A DNA stretch of 64,000 bases from an uncultured Aquimarina sp. (GCA_947500845.1 CANMTP010000001.1:62001-126000); one strand, 5' to 3'; counted from the stretch's first letter, positions 25,632 through 35,253 are shown. Numbers and translations: made by a program. The notes: generated from the sequence alone by a model not told the origin.

Positions 25632-26996
25632 TTATTCATCTTCTGTTGCTCTTTTTATAATGACTTCGGGGAGCGATTTCTTGGCTTTGGCTCCCATTTT
25701 TTTCAGTTTTTCAACGCTACTGATTAAATTTCCGCGGCCTTCGACTAGCTTGTTCATTGCAGCCGAATAATCTTTTTTAGCGTCATCAATCTTCTTACCC
25801 ACACCAGTTAGATCTTTTACCAAGCCTTCAAACTTATCGTACAAAGCACCTGCCTGACGTGCAATTTCGATGGCGTTACGTTGCTGTTTTTCGTTGTTCC
25901 ACATGGTGTCAATAGTACGCAATGTGGCCAAAAGAGTAGAAGGGGTTACGATGACTATATTTTTTTCAAAAGCTTGATTGTATAATTTATTTTCTTCATT
26001 AATAGCAATGGCAAAGGCTGGCTCTATAGGAATGAAAAGCAATACAAAATCCGGGGATTCTATATCATACAAATCCTGATAATTCTTTTCTGAAAGTTGA
26101 TCAACATGACGTTTAAGAGCAGCAATATGCTCTTTAAGGTAGTTCGTTTTTAAATTATCATCATCCTCATTTACATAACGTTCATAAGCAGTAAGTGTCA
26201 CTTTAGAATCGATAACCATCTTTTTATTATCTGGTAAATAAATAACCACATCTGGTAAAACACGTTCACCATCTTCTCGTGTAAAGCTTTGCTGAACAAA
26301 GTATTCGCGATCTTTTTCTAGTCCAGATTTTTCTAACACACGTTCAAGGACCAATTCGCCCCAGTTACCTTGCATTTTGCTATCCCCTTTTAAAGCTTTG
26401 GTAAGATTAGTAGTTTCCTTACTCATCTGTTCGTTAAGATCTTTCAGGCCTAAAATTTGTTGGCGCAGTGCGGCATGATAATCGATACTTTCTTTATGAG
26501 TTTGTTCTACTTTCCTTTCGAATATATTGATTTTTTCCTGTAACGGGTTCAGAATATTTTTAATATTTTCTTTGTTCTGTTCAGTAAACTTGTTTGATTT
26601 TTCATCTAGAATCTTATTGGCAAGGTTTTCAAATTCTTTTGTGAATTTTTCTTGTAATTTCTCTACTTCATCTTTTTGCTCAGCGTTTTTTAGCTGGAGG
26701 TTGTCAAATTCGGCGTTGCGACGTGTAAGCTTGGTGTTTAAGAAATCTTTTTCTCTACGAATTTCTTCACGCTCAAGAATTATTTCGGAAAGCTGCTTTT
26801 CTGAATATTTTTTATATTCATCAAATTGAAGTTGAAGCTGGTTTGCTCTTTCATTAATAGAACTTTTTTCACTTCTGTTTTTAAGTGAAGCGACGTACTT
26901 ACCAATAAAAAAACCAACAATGATCGATATAATAATTACTCCAACAGCAATGATGATCGGTGTGTATTCTGACATGTACTCTAATTGTTTATTCAA
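25632..26996 (-). CDS. rmuC: DNA recombination protein RmuC
   Basis: A 454-residue RmuC homologue: one N-terminal membrane helix (PIIIAVGVIIISIIVGFFIG), a long coiled coil (about 45-170), then the conserved nuclease-like core MQGNWGELVLERVLEKSGLE, VLPDVVIYLPDNKKMVIDSK, FVLLFIPIEPAFAIA and NIVIVTPSTLLATLRTI. RmuC limits inversions between short inverted repeats and has been tied to DNA defence in recent work. An alternative ATG at residue 8 (MSEYTPI) is plausible. It stands alone. Confidence 0.95.
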   Translation of the reverse strand: MNKQLEYMSEYTPIIIAVGVIIISIIVGFFIGKYVASLKNRSEKSSINERANQLQLQFDEYKKYSEKQLSEIILEREEIRREKDFLNTKLTRRNAEFDNLQLKNAEQKDEVEKLQEKFTKEFENLANKILDEKSNKFTEQNKENIKNILNPLQEKINIFERKVEQTHKESIDYHAALRQQILGLKDLNEQMSKETTNLTKALKGDSKMQGNWGELVLERVLEKSGLEKDREYFVQQSFTREDGERVLPDVVIYLPDNKKMVIDSKVTLTAYERYVNEDDDNLKTNYLKEHIAALKRHVDQLSEKNYQDLYDIESPDFVLLFIPIEPAFAIAINEENKLYNQAFEKNIVIVTPSTLLATLRTIDTMWNNEKQQRNAIEIARQAGALYDKFEGLVKDLTGVGKKIDDAKKDYSAAMNKLVEGRGNLISSVEKLKKMGAKAKKSLPEVIIKRATEDE

Positions 26997-27087
26997 AGAT
27001 AAATATAAGCAACGAAAATAGAGAGATGAGTTTGAAGAACTTTTTATCGGTCATTTTATGATGCTTTCTTCCAGATTGAAAGAATTT

Positions 27088-27906
27088 TTAACTTCTAACC
27101 TTATATCTTCCTGACTTCGCATCAAAAAGAATTAAATCTTCAGGGAAAAGTCCAGAAAATGCTCTGGCTTGAACAAGTTCTTTGGGACGGCCAAACTCAA
27201 AACCTTCTGTATTCATTACAATCATCTTATCGCATAATTGTATGGCAAAATCAATCTCATGAGTAGAGAAAAGTATGGTTTTTTTGGTTTCGAAAGCGAG
27301 GCGTTTTAAGAGCTTTAAAATATAAGCCTTATGGTATACATCTAGATGTGTAGTAGGTTCGTCTAGCATGATAAAAGGAGTGTCTTGCGCTATTGCACGT
27401 GCAATTAAAACTTTTTGAAGCTGTCCGTCGCTAAGCTCAAAACAACGTTTCGTAACCAGATCTGAAATATGAGTAACTTCGATTGCCTTACGTACTTTTT
27501 CGATATCTTGTTCGTTCATTTTACCTACCCAGTTGGTATATGGTTGTCTGCCTAAGGCAACTAGTTCCTGAACTGTTATATTTTTTGAAGCTATTTGCTC
27601 GGTTAATACGATGCTTAATTGTGAGGCGAGTTCTATCGGTTTGTAAGAAGTAAGCTCTTTGTCTGATATAAAAATGTTTCCGTGCAACGCCGGTTGAACT
27701 CTTGATAGCGTTCGTAATAAAGTTGATTTTCCTATCCCATTGGCGCCTACTAACCCCACCAATTCTCCTTCATATAAATTTAAGTTGATATCTGCGGCAA
27801 CCACTTTTAATTCTTTTTTTGAGTGATAGCCAATCGAAAGATCTTCGGTTTTCAGGACAATATTTATAGTATCAGAATCGATAGTTTTTAGTTTTACGTA
27901 TGTCAA
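27088..27906 (-). CDS. ABC transporter ATPase, FecE/BtuD type
   Basis: A 272-residue ABC ATPase of the iron-siderophore/cobalamin/haem import class. Walker A GANGIGKSTLLRTL, a Q-loop region ending in EQIASKNITVQELVALG, signature LSDGQLQKVLIARAIAQ (the usual LSGGQ has Asp in place of the first Gly), Walker B FIMLDEPTTHLD and switch His in FSTHEID. It lies 17 nt downstream of the gldF-gldG fusion, but its closest class is metal-chelate import, not GldA. The matching permease is not in the window. Confidence 0.88.
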   Translation of the reverse strand: MTYVKLKTIDSDTINIVLKTEDLSIGYHSKKELKVVAADINLNLYEGELVGLVGANGIGKSTLLRTLSRVQPALHGNIFISDKELTSYKPIELASQLSIVLTEQIASKNITVQELVALGRQPYTNWVGKMNEQDIEKVRKAIEVTHISDLVTKRCFELSDGQLQKVLIARAIAQDTPFIMLDEPTTHLDVYHKAYILKLLKRLAFETKKTILFSTHEIDFAIQLCDKMIVMNTEGFEFGRPKELVQARAFSGLFPEDLILFDAKSGRYKVRS

Positions 27907-27923
27907 ATATAGAGAATAGTATT

Positions 27924-30305
27924 TTAAGAATTCTTTCTATATTTTCTTTTCCGAAGGAATGAGAATATAAAACCAAAAACGCCTAGTAAAATTAAGGGTG
28001 CCATAATATTAATTGCCTGCCAAAGTGTTTTCTCTTTAACCACTTTTTCAATGTTTAAAAAAGGGATATTGATCTCTTTACTGCGAACTCCAATAAGTCC
28101 GGAATCATCCAGAAGATAATTTATTGCATTTAATAAGAACTCTTTGTTACCATATTTAAGGTTTAAATAAGGATCATAACCTAATTCTAAAGGTTGTCCT
28201 TTTCGTATTCTGTTTTTAATGATATCTCCGTCTGAAACGACAATCATTTTGGTGTTGACACTGGTGTCTCTATGCGATTCGATTTTGACAGGTTTTACGC
28301 GGTTTTTGTAGTTTGATTTGAAATTTCCTTCTAATAATACCGCAAGATTTTGAGGACCTTCATTATAGCTGGCAATGTCGGGTTTTTTTCTAATGATGTC
28401 TAATCGTATTTCTTTAGGAACACCTTCCAGCTTAGATTTGTCAGAACTAGTGAGTAAAACGGTCTTTTTGATATCATTTTTGAGGGTATCTATCTGATTT
28501 GAAAACTCAAATTTTACGGATTCAATATTTTTAGCAATAGGATGATTACTGTTACTTTTTGTTAAAGACTCATAAAACCATGGATACGGTGTAAATTGAG
28601 TGTCGTTTCCTTCACCAGATGCTAAAACCAGGGGGGCAGAGTATAGGTCGTTCACCAGAACTGGATTTACTCGTATTCCATATGAAAATAAGGCATCACC
28701 CAATCTAAGGTCTTGCATAAGAGCTACCGAAGAACCTTCCGGATTCATTAAGCTATCAATTTCCATTGAGGTAGATTCTAATAGCCACAATGATTTTCCA
28801 CCGTTCATTATAAATTGATCTAATACGTACTTTTCTTTTTCAGAAAATGGTTCATTGGGTTTAGCATTGATAATCATATCGAACTTTTGAAGATCGGTGA
28901 ATGTCTTTTGTGGATTATTTGCTACAGAATCTAATGTAAATGCACCTACAAAATAATAATCTTGTAATGTTTTAATAAAGTCTGCAATTTTAATATCCGG
29001 TAATTGACCATTACCTTTTAACACCGCAATTTTATATTTTTTGGGATGTAATAGTTTCGTAAGACCATTTGCAAAAGCATATTCTAATTGTTGTATAGAA
29101 TTGTTAACTCGCTCTTCTGAAGTAGCTCCAATTGTATTTTTAACCAGAGGAACTTTTACACTACGATCCTGAAAGCTAAGAATTGCCCACGGCACAATGG
29201 TTTCGATTTCGGTTTTTCCACTTTCCTGCACACTAACCTCCATGGGCGTAAGTCCAAATTGTTGCAGTTGGTTGATGGTTTCAGAGCGCAGCGCTTCTTC
29301 TTCTAATGGGTTAGTAAAGATATATTGTATGTTGGGATTTAGTGCATTAAACTCTTCCAGCAGTTGTTTAATTTCAGATTGTAACTTTTTAAATTCTGAT
29401 GGGAAATCACCTTCGAGAAGGACATCGATCACTAGCTGAGCAGGGGTTTCAAGAATTAGTGTTTTGGTTGATTTTGAGAGTGTGAAACGTTTATCTTGTG
29501 TAAAGTCAAAACGTTTGTAAAAAGAATTCCCAATAAGATTAATAATAATGATAGGCACCAAGATAAAGGCCAGAATTTTTATTTTTTGCTTTTTCACACC
29601 TTTACTTAAACTAATAATTGTTAATGCTCCAAAAAGAAAAATACATCCTAAAAAATAGAATATATCCCTGGTATCCAGTACACCTTGGCTCATGCGTTCG
29701 AAGTGTAATTGCATTCCCATTTGTTCGAAAACAACTAAACCATAATTAGCTAGCGCATTAAAACCAAAATAAATTGCAAAGCATAGAAATAATGAGGTTA
29801 AAAAAGAAATAACCTGATTGTTAGTCATTGAGGAAGAAAATATGCCTATAGCATTATAGGTGGCAGCAAGTAATAGTAGTGCTATATAAGACCCAATTGT
29901 GCTGCCAATATCAAGGTTCCCCATAGGGTTGCCCAGTTGATAAATAGAAATAACATAAAGCAGACTTGGGAGTAGTGCTATAATGATCAATGCTACACTT
30001 CCTAAATACTTTCCTAAAACCAATTGCCACAATTTTATCGGCTTGGTAAGTAATAACTCTAAAGTACCTTGCTTTTTCTCTTCAGAAAAACTCCTCATTG
30101 TGATCGCCGGAATAAGAAAGAATAATATCCATGGGGTGATCTGAAAAAAAGGAGAAAGGTCTGCAAATCCACTATCTAGTATGTTAAACTGTCCTTTAAA
30201 TACCCAAAGGAACAAGCCGTTGAGGATTAAAAACACAGCAATAACGAGATATCCAACTGCAGAGGCAAAAAAGGCATTTATTTCTTTTCGTATTAATGCA
30301 AACAT
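27924..30305 (-). CDS. gldG: GldF-GldG fusion, gliding-associated ABC transporter subunit
   Basis: A 793-residue protein joining two proteins that are separate in Flavobacterium johnsoniae. Residues 1 to about 235 are GldF: an ABC-2 type permease starting MFALIRKEINAFFASAVGYL with six helices and MRSFSEEKKQGTLELLLTKP. From about 240 onward it is GldG: one helix, FDFTQDKRFTLSKSTKTLI, a large periplasmic domain with NGGKSLWLLES, and a C-terminal helix. With the ATPase GldA it supports gliding motility. No GldA is next to it. The join (SLSKGVKKQKIKILAFILVP) has no internal start or stop, so it is a true fusion unless the sequence has an error. Confidence 0.9.
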   Translation of the reverse strand: MFALIRKEINAFFASAVGYLVIAVFLILNGLFLWVFKGQFNILDSGFADLSPFFQITPWILFFLIPAITMRSFSEEKKQGTLELLLTKPIKLWQLVLGKYLGSVALIIIALLPSLLYVISIYQLGNPMGNLDIGSTIGSYIALLLLAATYNAIGIFSSSMTNNQVISFLTSLFLCFAIYFGFNALANYGLVVFEQMGMQLHFERMSQGVLDTRDIFYFLGCIFLFGALTIISLSKGVKKQKIKILAFILVPIIIINLIGNSFYKRFDFTQDKRFTLSKSTKTLILETPAQLVIDVLLEGDFPSEFKKLQSEIKQLLEEFNALNPNIQYIFTNPLEEEALRSETINQLQQFGLTPMEVSVQESGKTEIETIVPWAILSFQDRSVKVPLVKNTIGATSEERVNNSIQQLEYAFANGLTKLLHPKKYKIAVLKGNGQLPDIKIADFIKTLQDYYFVGAFTLDSVANNPQKTFTDLQKFDMIINAKPNEPFSEKEKYVLDQFIMNGGKSLWLLESTSMEIDSLMNPEGSSVALMQDLRLGDALFSYGIRVNPVLVNDLYSAPLVLASGEGNDTQFTPYPWFYESLTKSNSNHPIAKNIESVKFEFSNQIDTLKNDIKKTVLLTSSDKSKLEGVPKEIRLDIIRKKPDIASYNEGPQNLAVLLEGNFKSNYKNRVKPVKIESHRDTSVNTKMIVVSDGDIIKNRIRKGQPLELGYDPYLNLKYGNKEFLLNAINYLLDDSGLIGVRSKEINIPFLNIEKVVKEKTLWQAINIMAPLILLGVFGFIFSFLRKRKYRKNS

Positions 30306-30436
30306 AATTAGTATTGACTATTGAGTATTAAATACTGAGTGTTCAGTATTGGTAAATGTTTGTGTTCAACTTTTATATTTTTATTTTGTATTTAAAGTTC
30401 AAGTTTTGAGTTTTATATATGAACTACTGCCAATTG

Positions 30437-30727
30437 CTAACTTTGACCTTGTTCGACACTCCAGGCCTCGGGTTTTTGATTGAATTTATTTTTGGTATTT
30501 GCCCAAACACTTTTGAATAACGCAGAGTTTCTATAGTTATTGAGATGTGCTTCAGATTCCCAATGACTGTAAGTAAAAAACTGATTAGTCTTATTGATAT
30601 CTCTTAATAATTCAACATGATTGCAACCTTCAAAATTTCTGATTTTATCTTTGTTTTGCTCGAAAATTTCTAAAAAGGCATCAATTTGGTCTGGGACGAA
30701 TCCCATTTTTACAATTCGTACGATCAT
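30437..30727 (-). CDS. Antibiotic biosynthesis monooxygenase (ABM) domain protein
   Basis: A 96-residue single-domain ABM/quinol monooxygenase-like protein of the dimeric ferredoxin-like fold: MIVRIVKMGFVPDQIDAFLE, IRNFEGCNHVELLRDINK, and the conserved FTYSHWESEAHLNNYRNSAL. Such proteins act as cofactor-free oxygenases or haem-binding or regulatory proteins; the substrate here is unknown. It appears to be monocistronic. Confidence 0.88.
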   Translation of the reverse strand: MIVRIVKMGFVPDQIDAFLEIFEQNKDKIRNFEGCNHVELLRDINKTNQFFTYSHWESEAHLNNYRNSALFKSVWANTKNKFNQKPEAWSVEQGQS

Positions 30728-31045
30728 TTTCTAAGTATAAAAGGAGCAAAGTTACAAAGCTGCAAAAGATTTATCCTAAATTATTAATCTCTAATTGAAC
30801 AAACTTGACAACATGATGAAACGTGACTCATTTGTTTATTTATTTTCTATGTATTACCACCTACGTAAAATGACATTCGCCTATTATTGTGTGCGTTAAG
30901 GATAGCAACCCTTCGACTATGCTAAGGGCAAACATTATCGTTTTTTTATCGTATCCTGAGGCTCTCAAAGGATACAATAAAAATGATATAGTAAATAGCC
31001 TGTCCGAATGCCCTGATTATCATTATTTCCTCAAATATTGATATA
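30728..31045. other. Intergenic stretch of 318 bp with one palindromic repeat, no gene
   Basis: No coding frame worth reporting. The only structure seen is the CCCTTCGA-type element at 30909-30971. The flanking genes are both on the minus strand. Confidence 0.55.
30909..30971. repeat. Palindromic intergenic element, CCCTTCGA type (degenerate)
   Basis: CCCTTCGAC at 30909-30917 is followed by CTAAGGG and opposed by CTGAGGCTCTCAAAGG at 30956-30971. This is the same layout as 3164-3239 and 9133-9194, with more mismatches. Confidence 0.55.
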
Positions 31046-31876
31046 TTATTCAAAACTTATGGTAACGGTATCTCTATAGTATAATCCAAAAAGGCTAGAA
31101 GCGCCTCCAACAGTCTTTGGATTACTTTTATAAATGGCCAGCTCCAGATATCCCGAAGAGTTGAAAATCGCTAACTTTTTTCCATCTTCTTCACGTTTGC
31201 CTTTTTCAATAGTAAAATTAATGGCATCGCTATATCGGTCATATACGTTTTCAAACACCGCTGTGCGCGCGGTAATTTTAAATTTTCTTCCTTTCCCTAT
31301 TTCTTCAAAAAGTTTTCGGGTGATGTTGGTTATCAAATTTCCATAATTATCTATATAGATGATACTGCCTACTATTTGTTTATTTCCAACATTTACGATA
31401 GGAGTGATTCCTTTGATAGTTTTTATCTCAGAAACTGTTTTCCCGATTACCTCCAGGGTTCCTCCACGGGCAATATGGCATGCAACGGTCACAAATACAT
31501 CCATTACCGGGAAATTAGAGACGATAGTATCATGGATATTGATTTCTACAATTTTTTCAGGATTAAATTCAGAAGTAATCAGACATACTAATCCGTTATT
31601 GGCACAAATAAAATAGTGATCATCCAGTTTTACAGCGATATGTTTATTCTCAGGATTGAGTTCACTATCAATACCAATGATATGTATGCTCCCTTTTGGA
31701 AAGCTTTTATATGCATTTTGAATAATATAAGCAGCTTCTGTAATATGAAAAGGTGAAATTTCATGAGATATATCAACAATTTTGGCATCAGGCAACTCGG
31801 TATATATTGCTCCTTTAACCGCAGATACAAAATGATCTTTAATTCCAAAATCTGTAGTTAATGTAATAATCGGCAT
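31046..31876 (-). CDS. SAM hydroxide adenosyltransferase (DUF62 family)
   Basis: About 276 residues of the S-adenosyl-L-methionine hydroxide adenosyltransferase family, which hydrolyses SAM to adenosine and methionine and is related to fluorinase. Visible: MPIITLTTDFGIKDHFVSAV with the conserved Asp, ISHEISPFHITEAAYIIQNA, FICANNGLVCLI, IYIDNYGNLITNITR and the final YYRDTVTISFE. Start taken at MPIITL, two codons into the open frame. Physiological role in bacteria is still debated. It is divergent from phoH. Confidence 0.92.
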   Translation of the reverse strand: MPIITLTTDFGIKDHFVSAVKGAIYTELPDAKIVDISHEISPFHITEAAYIIQNAYKSFPKGSIHIIGIDSELNPENKHIAVKLDDHYFICANNGLVCLITSEFNPEKIVEINIHDTIVSNFPVMDVFVTVACHIARGGTLEVIGKTVSEIKTIKGITPIVNVGNKQIVGSIIYIDNYGNLITNITRKLFEEIGKGRKFKITARTAVFENVYDRYSDAINFTIEKGKREEDGKKLAIFNSSGYLELAIYKSNPKTVGGASSLFGLYYRDTVTISFE

Positions 31877-31902
31877 GTACAATAATTGTTAATATCTTTT
31901 AA

Positions 31903-31931
31903 TTGTAAGCACTTAAAAATATGTAAATTTG
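31903..31931 (+). promoter_or_regulatory. Flavobacterial promoter, probably for phoH
   Basis: TTG at 31903-31905, an 18-nt spacer and TAAATTTG at 31924-31931 fit the consensus. The phoH start is 226 nt further on, implying a leader of about 220 nt that contains a CCGAT/ATCGG hairpin at about 32090-32105. Confidence 0.6.
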
Positions 31932-32157
31932 TCTTGAAGTTATTAAAAGTTTTTCTTTTGGCTTCAAAATAGAAAATAATACTGTTTTGTATCCTTAGTT
32001 TTTACAAATACAGTACAATAATTATACATAAATTTTGATTTATTTTAAATTTTCTCTTTTGTTTCCCCTTGAAAAATCTAAAAACCATTCCGATTGTTAT
32101 CGGGATAACAAACTTAGTCAATCCATAAAACAATTCATACTAAAATTTATATAGCTT

Positions 32158-33114
32158 TTGAACGAACTCATAATTGAACTTACAGAGATTAATCCGAGAG
32201 AATTTTTCGGACTTCAGAATAGCAATATTCAATTGTTAAAAAAATACTTCCCAAAGTTAAAAATTGTTGCACGTGGCAGTAAAATGAAGGTCTATGGAGA
32301 CGAAGACATGCTTGAAGAGTTTGATTTGCGTCTTAATATGCTTCTTGATCATTTTGCTAAATACAATAAGCTTGATGAAAATGTAATCGAACGTGTATTG
32401 ACCAGTGAAAGCAAAGAAGATTATGAAACATCTGCTATTAGTGGTGAGACATTAGTTCATGGAGTAGGGGGCAGGTTGATCAAGGCACAAACTGCAAATC
32501 AGAGAAAACTAGTAGAGTCTTCAAACATAAATGATATGGTTTTTGCTATCGGCCCTGCGGGAACCGGAAAAACATATACCGGAGTCGCACTGGCTGTAAA
32601 AGCTTTGAAAGAAAAACAAGTACGGAGGATCATTCTTACAAGACCAGCTGTTGAAGCTGGAGAAAATCTAGGTTTCTTACCAGGGGATCTTAAAGAAAAA
32701 CTTGATCCATATATGCAGCCGTTATATGATGCATTAAGAGATATGGTCCCCGCTGAAAAACTGGAGAGCTTTATTGAAAAGGGAATTATTCAGATCGCGC
32801 CGATGGCGTTTATGAGAGGTAGAACACTTGATAATGCGTTTGTAATACTCGACGAAGCACAAAATACGACTCGTGCGCAGATGAAAATGTTTCTCACTCG
32901 AATGGGTAAAAACGCAAAGTTTATAATTACGGGAGATCCCGGACAAATAGATCTACCAAGAAGGGTGACATCAGGACTGAAAGAAGCATTACTTGTTCTT
33001 AAAAATATTCAAGGAATCGGAATGATTTACCTGGACGATAAAGATGTTATTCGCCATAAATTGGTGAAAAAAGTTATTGCGGCATATAAAGAGATCGAAC
33101 ATAGAAATGAATGA
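32158..33114 (+). CDS. phoH: PhoH family ATPase (TTG start)
   Basis: A 318-residue PhoH-like P-loop ATPase. N-terminal KH-like region from LNELIIELTEINPREFFGLQ, Walker A GPAGTGKTYTG, conserved RPAVEAGENLGFLPGDLKEK, Walker B FVILDEAQNTTRAQMKMFLT, and the motif ITGDPGQIDLPRR. The start is TTG: the first codon of the family-conserved MNELIIELTEI is ttg at 32158-32160 and no ATG in frame would keep this segment. PhoH proteins are cytoplasmic, with a proposed role in RNA metabolism and phosphate response. PurC follows after a 127-nt gap. Confidence 0.95.
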   Translation: MNELIIELTEINPREFFGLQNSNIQLLKKYFPKLKIVARGSKMKVYGDEDMLEEFDLRLNMLLDHFAKYNKLDENVIERVLTSESKEDYETSAISGETLVHGVGGRLIKAQTANQRKLVESSNINDMVFAIGPAGTGKTYTGVALAVKALKEKQVRRIILTRPAVEAGENLGFLPGDLKEKLDPYMQPLYDALRDMVPAEKLESFIEKGIIQIAPMAFMRGRTLDNAFVILDEAQNTTRAQMKMFLTRMGKNAKFIITGDPGQIDLPRRVTSGLKEALLVLKNIQGIGMIYLDDKDVIRHKLVKKVIAAYKEIEHRNE

Positions 33115-33241
33115 TATAAGTGTTGAGAGGTCTAGGGTGCTGAACTTTGAGTGGTGAGTATATTGTTATTCTGAATACTCGCATACTCATTTGCTTAAGA
33201 ACTCAAACACTCACTTACTCAAACACTCATAAACGAATTAA
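33115..33241. repeat. Low-complexity spacer with CTCAAACACTCA direct repeats
   Basis: The 12-mer CTCAAACACTCA occurs at 33202-33213 and 33218-33229, with related words (GAGTGGTGAGTA, ATACTCGCATACTCAT) filling the rest. Similar GAGTATT/AATACT words fill 30310-30360. Confidence 0.5.
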
Positions 33242-34189
33242 ATGAATACCATAGTAGATACAAACTATCATTTTCCTAGTCAAAAATCGGTTTACAAGGG
33301 AAAAGTAAGAGAAGTATATAATATTAATGATGAATTGCTTGTGATGATTGCAACAGATCGCCTATCGGCTTTTGATGTAGTCATGCCAAAAGGAATCCCA
33401 TTTAAAGGTCAGATCCTTAATCAAATCGCAACCAAAATGATGAAAGCGACTGAAGATTTGGTGCCTAATTGGTTAATTAATACTCCAGACCCTAACGTGG
33501 CTGTTGGTCATTTATGTGAGCCATTTAAGGTAGAAATGGTAATTCGCGGATACCTTTCTGGTCATGCAGCAAGAGAATATAAAGCCGGAAAACGTATGCT
33601 TTGTGGTGTAGCAATGCCAGAAGGTATGAAAGAAAATGACAAGTTTCCTGAACCTATCATTACACCATCTACCAAGGCTGATAGTGGAGAGCACGACCAA
33701 GACATCTCACGAGAAGAAATTATATCGAAGGGAATCGTTTCTGAAGAAGATTATCTTATTCTTGAAGATTATACTCGTAAACTTTTTCAAAGAGGAACTG
33801 AGATTGCAGCTGATCAAGGATTGATTTTGGTAGATACTAAATACGAATTTGGAAAAACAAAAGATGGAAAAATTGTGTTGATTGATGAGATCCATACACC
33901 TGATTCTTCACGTTATTTTTATTCCGAAGGATACGAGGAAAGACAGGAAAAGGAAGAACCACAAAAACAGTTATCAAAAGAGTTTGTAAGGCAGTGGTTG
34001 ATCAGTAATGGTTTTCAGGGAAGGGAAGGAGAGCAAATCCCCGAAATGACCGATGATTATATTACTTCAGTTTCTGATCGGTATATTGAGCTTTATGAAA
34101 AAATTACCGGTGAAACTTTTCAGAAAGCTGATGTTGCAGAAGTTGAAAAACGTATTGAAAAAAATATACTTTCTTATTTAAAAAGCTAA
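33242..34189 (+). CDS. purC: SAICAR synthetase (phosphoribosylaminoimidazole-succinocarboxamide synthase)
   Basis: A 315-residue PurC of the longer Bacteroidetes/eukaryote-like class, catalysing ATP-dependent ligation of aspartate to CAIR in purine synthesis. Motifs: [20 protein letters not shown] (ATP-binding), [56 protein letters not shown] and [14 protein letters not shown]. The stop lies 1 nt from the stop of the convergent DUF4174 gene. Confidence 0.96.
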   Translation: MNTIVDTNYHFPSQKSVYKGKVREVYNINDELLVMIATDRLSAFDVVMPKGIPFKGQILNQIATKMMKATEDLVPNWLINTPDPNVAVGHLCEPFKVEMVIRGYLSGHAAREYKAGKRMLCGVAMPEGMKENDKFPEPIITPSTKADSGEHDQDISREEIISKGIVSEEDYLILEDYTRKLFQRGTEIAADQGLILVDTKYEFGKTKDGKIVLIDEIHTPDSSRYFYSEGYEERQEKEEPQKQLSKEFVRQWLISNGFQGREGEQIPEMTDDYITSVSDRYIELYEKITGETFQKADVAEVEKRIEKNILSYLKS

Positions 34190-34190
34190 G

Positions 34191-34610
34191 TTAATTTTTG
34201 ATTTCGTTTTTTCTCATAGGCATTTGATCTATTAATGCAAAAATATCGGTTGGAGCTATAAAATTTCCCCAAGTCATTTTAATACCACCATCTAAACCTA
34301 TAAGAATAATTTTAAATTGAGATTTTTCATTATTAAAAGTGTCAAAAAATTGTTTATCGGTTTTTAGAGAAATCGTACTGCCCAATCCAAATCGGTAGTT
34401 ATCTGGTGTAACTTTATATACTATAAGTTTACGGTCTTTGAGTTCATTCGGATACTTATTCAATTCAGATTTTTGCTTCTGAAATTCAGGATTTGAAAAA
34501 GAATCTGCGCATATAATGATAATTCTGTTTTTCCATTGGTGCTCTTTAAAATCTTGACTCCAACTCATAGCATAAAATCCTAAAAAGCAGAAGTATAAAA
34601 ATTTGCGCAT
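34191..34610 (-). CDS. DUF4174 exported protein
   Basis: A 139-residue exported protein (signal FLYFCFLGFYAMSWSQ) with a DUF4174 domain, a thioredoxin-like fold without an evident CxxC: HQWKNRIIIICADSFSNPEF, LIVYKVTPDNY and the closing IILIGLDGGIKMTW, then IFALIDQMPMRK. Function unknown. It follows the 138-residue conserved gene with a gap of 12 nt, so they are likely co-transcribed. Confidence 0.85.
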   Translation of the reverse strand: MRKFLYFCFLGFYAMSWSQDFKEHQWKNRIIIICADSFSNPEFQKQKSELNKYPNELKDRKLIVYKVTPDNYRFGLGSTISLKTDKQFFDTFNNEKSQFKIILIGLDGGIKMTWGNFIAPTDIFALIDQMPMRKNEIKN

Positions 34611-34622
34611 GATTTTTTCATT

Positions 34623-35039
34623 TTATTCAGAGATTACTGATAATGACGATTCCAACAATTGAACATTGTCTTGCAAACGTTCTTTTACAATATTCATCAT
34701 TCGCTTATTAAGCGAAGAAGAATTTTGGGTGTAAGTAAGATATTCTTCCACAGTAAATTGGCCAATAATTATTCCTTTAAGGCTATTCCTGAATTTCATA
34801 TCTTTCTGGATAGCATTTTCAATATATGCTAATCTCTTTTCGAGGGATATTTCGTAAAAAGTATTTTTTCTCTTTTTGATATAGTTTCTAAATACTTCGA
34901 GTAATAAATTTCCCTGAAACTTTACAATTGGTCTAATGGTTCTGTTCTGAAACTGTTCATCACTGCTCATATTTTCAGAAACTCGTGCATTCAATAACTG
35001 TGGGCGTATAGCCAATAAATTTGATTCCCTGTTTTCCAT
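34623..35039 (-). CDS. Conserved flavobacterial protein of unknown function
   Basis: A 138-residue soluble, mainly helical protein: RPQLLNARVSENMSSDEQFQ, RTIRPIVKFQGNLLLEVFRN, SLEKRLAYIENAIQKDMKFR, GIIIGQFTVEEYLTY and ALNKRMMN-like NKRMMNIVKERLQDNVQLLE. Relatives are, as I recall, sometimes called glyoxalase. No VOC fold signature or metal-ligand pattern is visible, so I do not use that name. It is upstream of and probably co-transcribed with the DUF4174 gene. Confidence 0.75.
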   Translation of the reverse strand: MENRESNLLAIRPQLLNARVSENMSSDEQFQNRTIRPIVKFQGNLLLEVFRNYIKKRKNTFYEISLEKRLAYIENAIQKDMKFRNSLKGIIIGQFTVEEYLTYTQNSSSLNKRMMNIVKERLQDNVQLLESSLSVISE

Positions 35040-35230
35040 ACTGTAGAAGTTTGACTCGATAATCGAGGTTTAAAAGCTCCTCGGCCTGCCGCAAAATCAA
35101 AATTAATCTCAATCCGATGACCCATGGGCTTGCCCTGAGGTAGTTGATTAAAAATACGTAATAGTTCAATTCAAATTTCAGGATCGTAAATTGAGTTTTA
35201 AACTACTTATAAACAATAACAACATTACAT

Positions 35231-35253
35231 AAAAAAACTCCCGAAATCGGGAG
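35231..35253 (-). terminator. Terminator of the BNR-repeat gene
   Basis: On the complement, CTCCCGATTTCGGGAG followed by T7. The stem is perfect and lies 26-48 nt beyond the stop of the 1022-residue protein gene. Confidence 0.88.

Noticed and set aside
27088-27906. Assignment as GldA because it neighbours the GldF-GldG fusion
   Set aside because: Motif spacing and the NITVQELVALG segment fit FecE/BtuD import ATPases, not the ABC-2 exporter ATPases to which GldA belongs.
34623-35039. The name glyoxalase for the 138-residue protein
   Set aside because: No VOC-fold repeats or metal ligand pattern visible.
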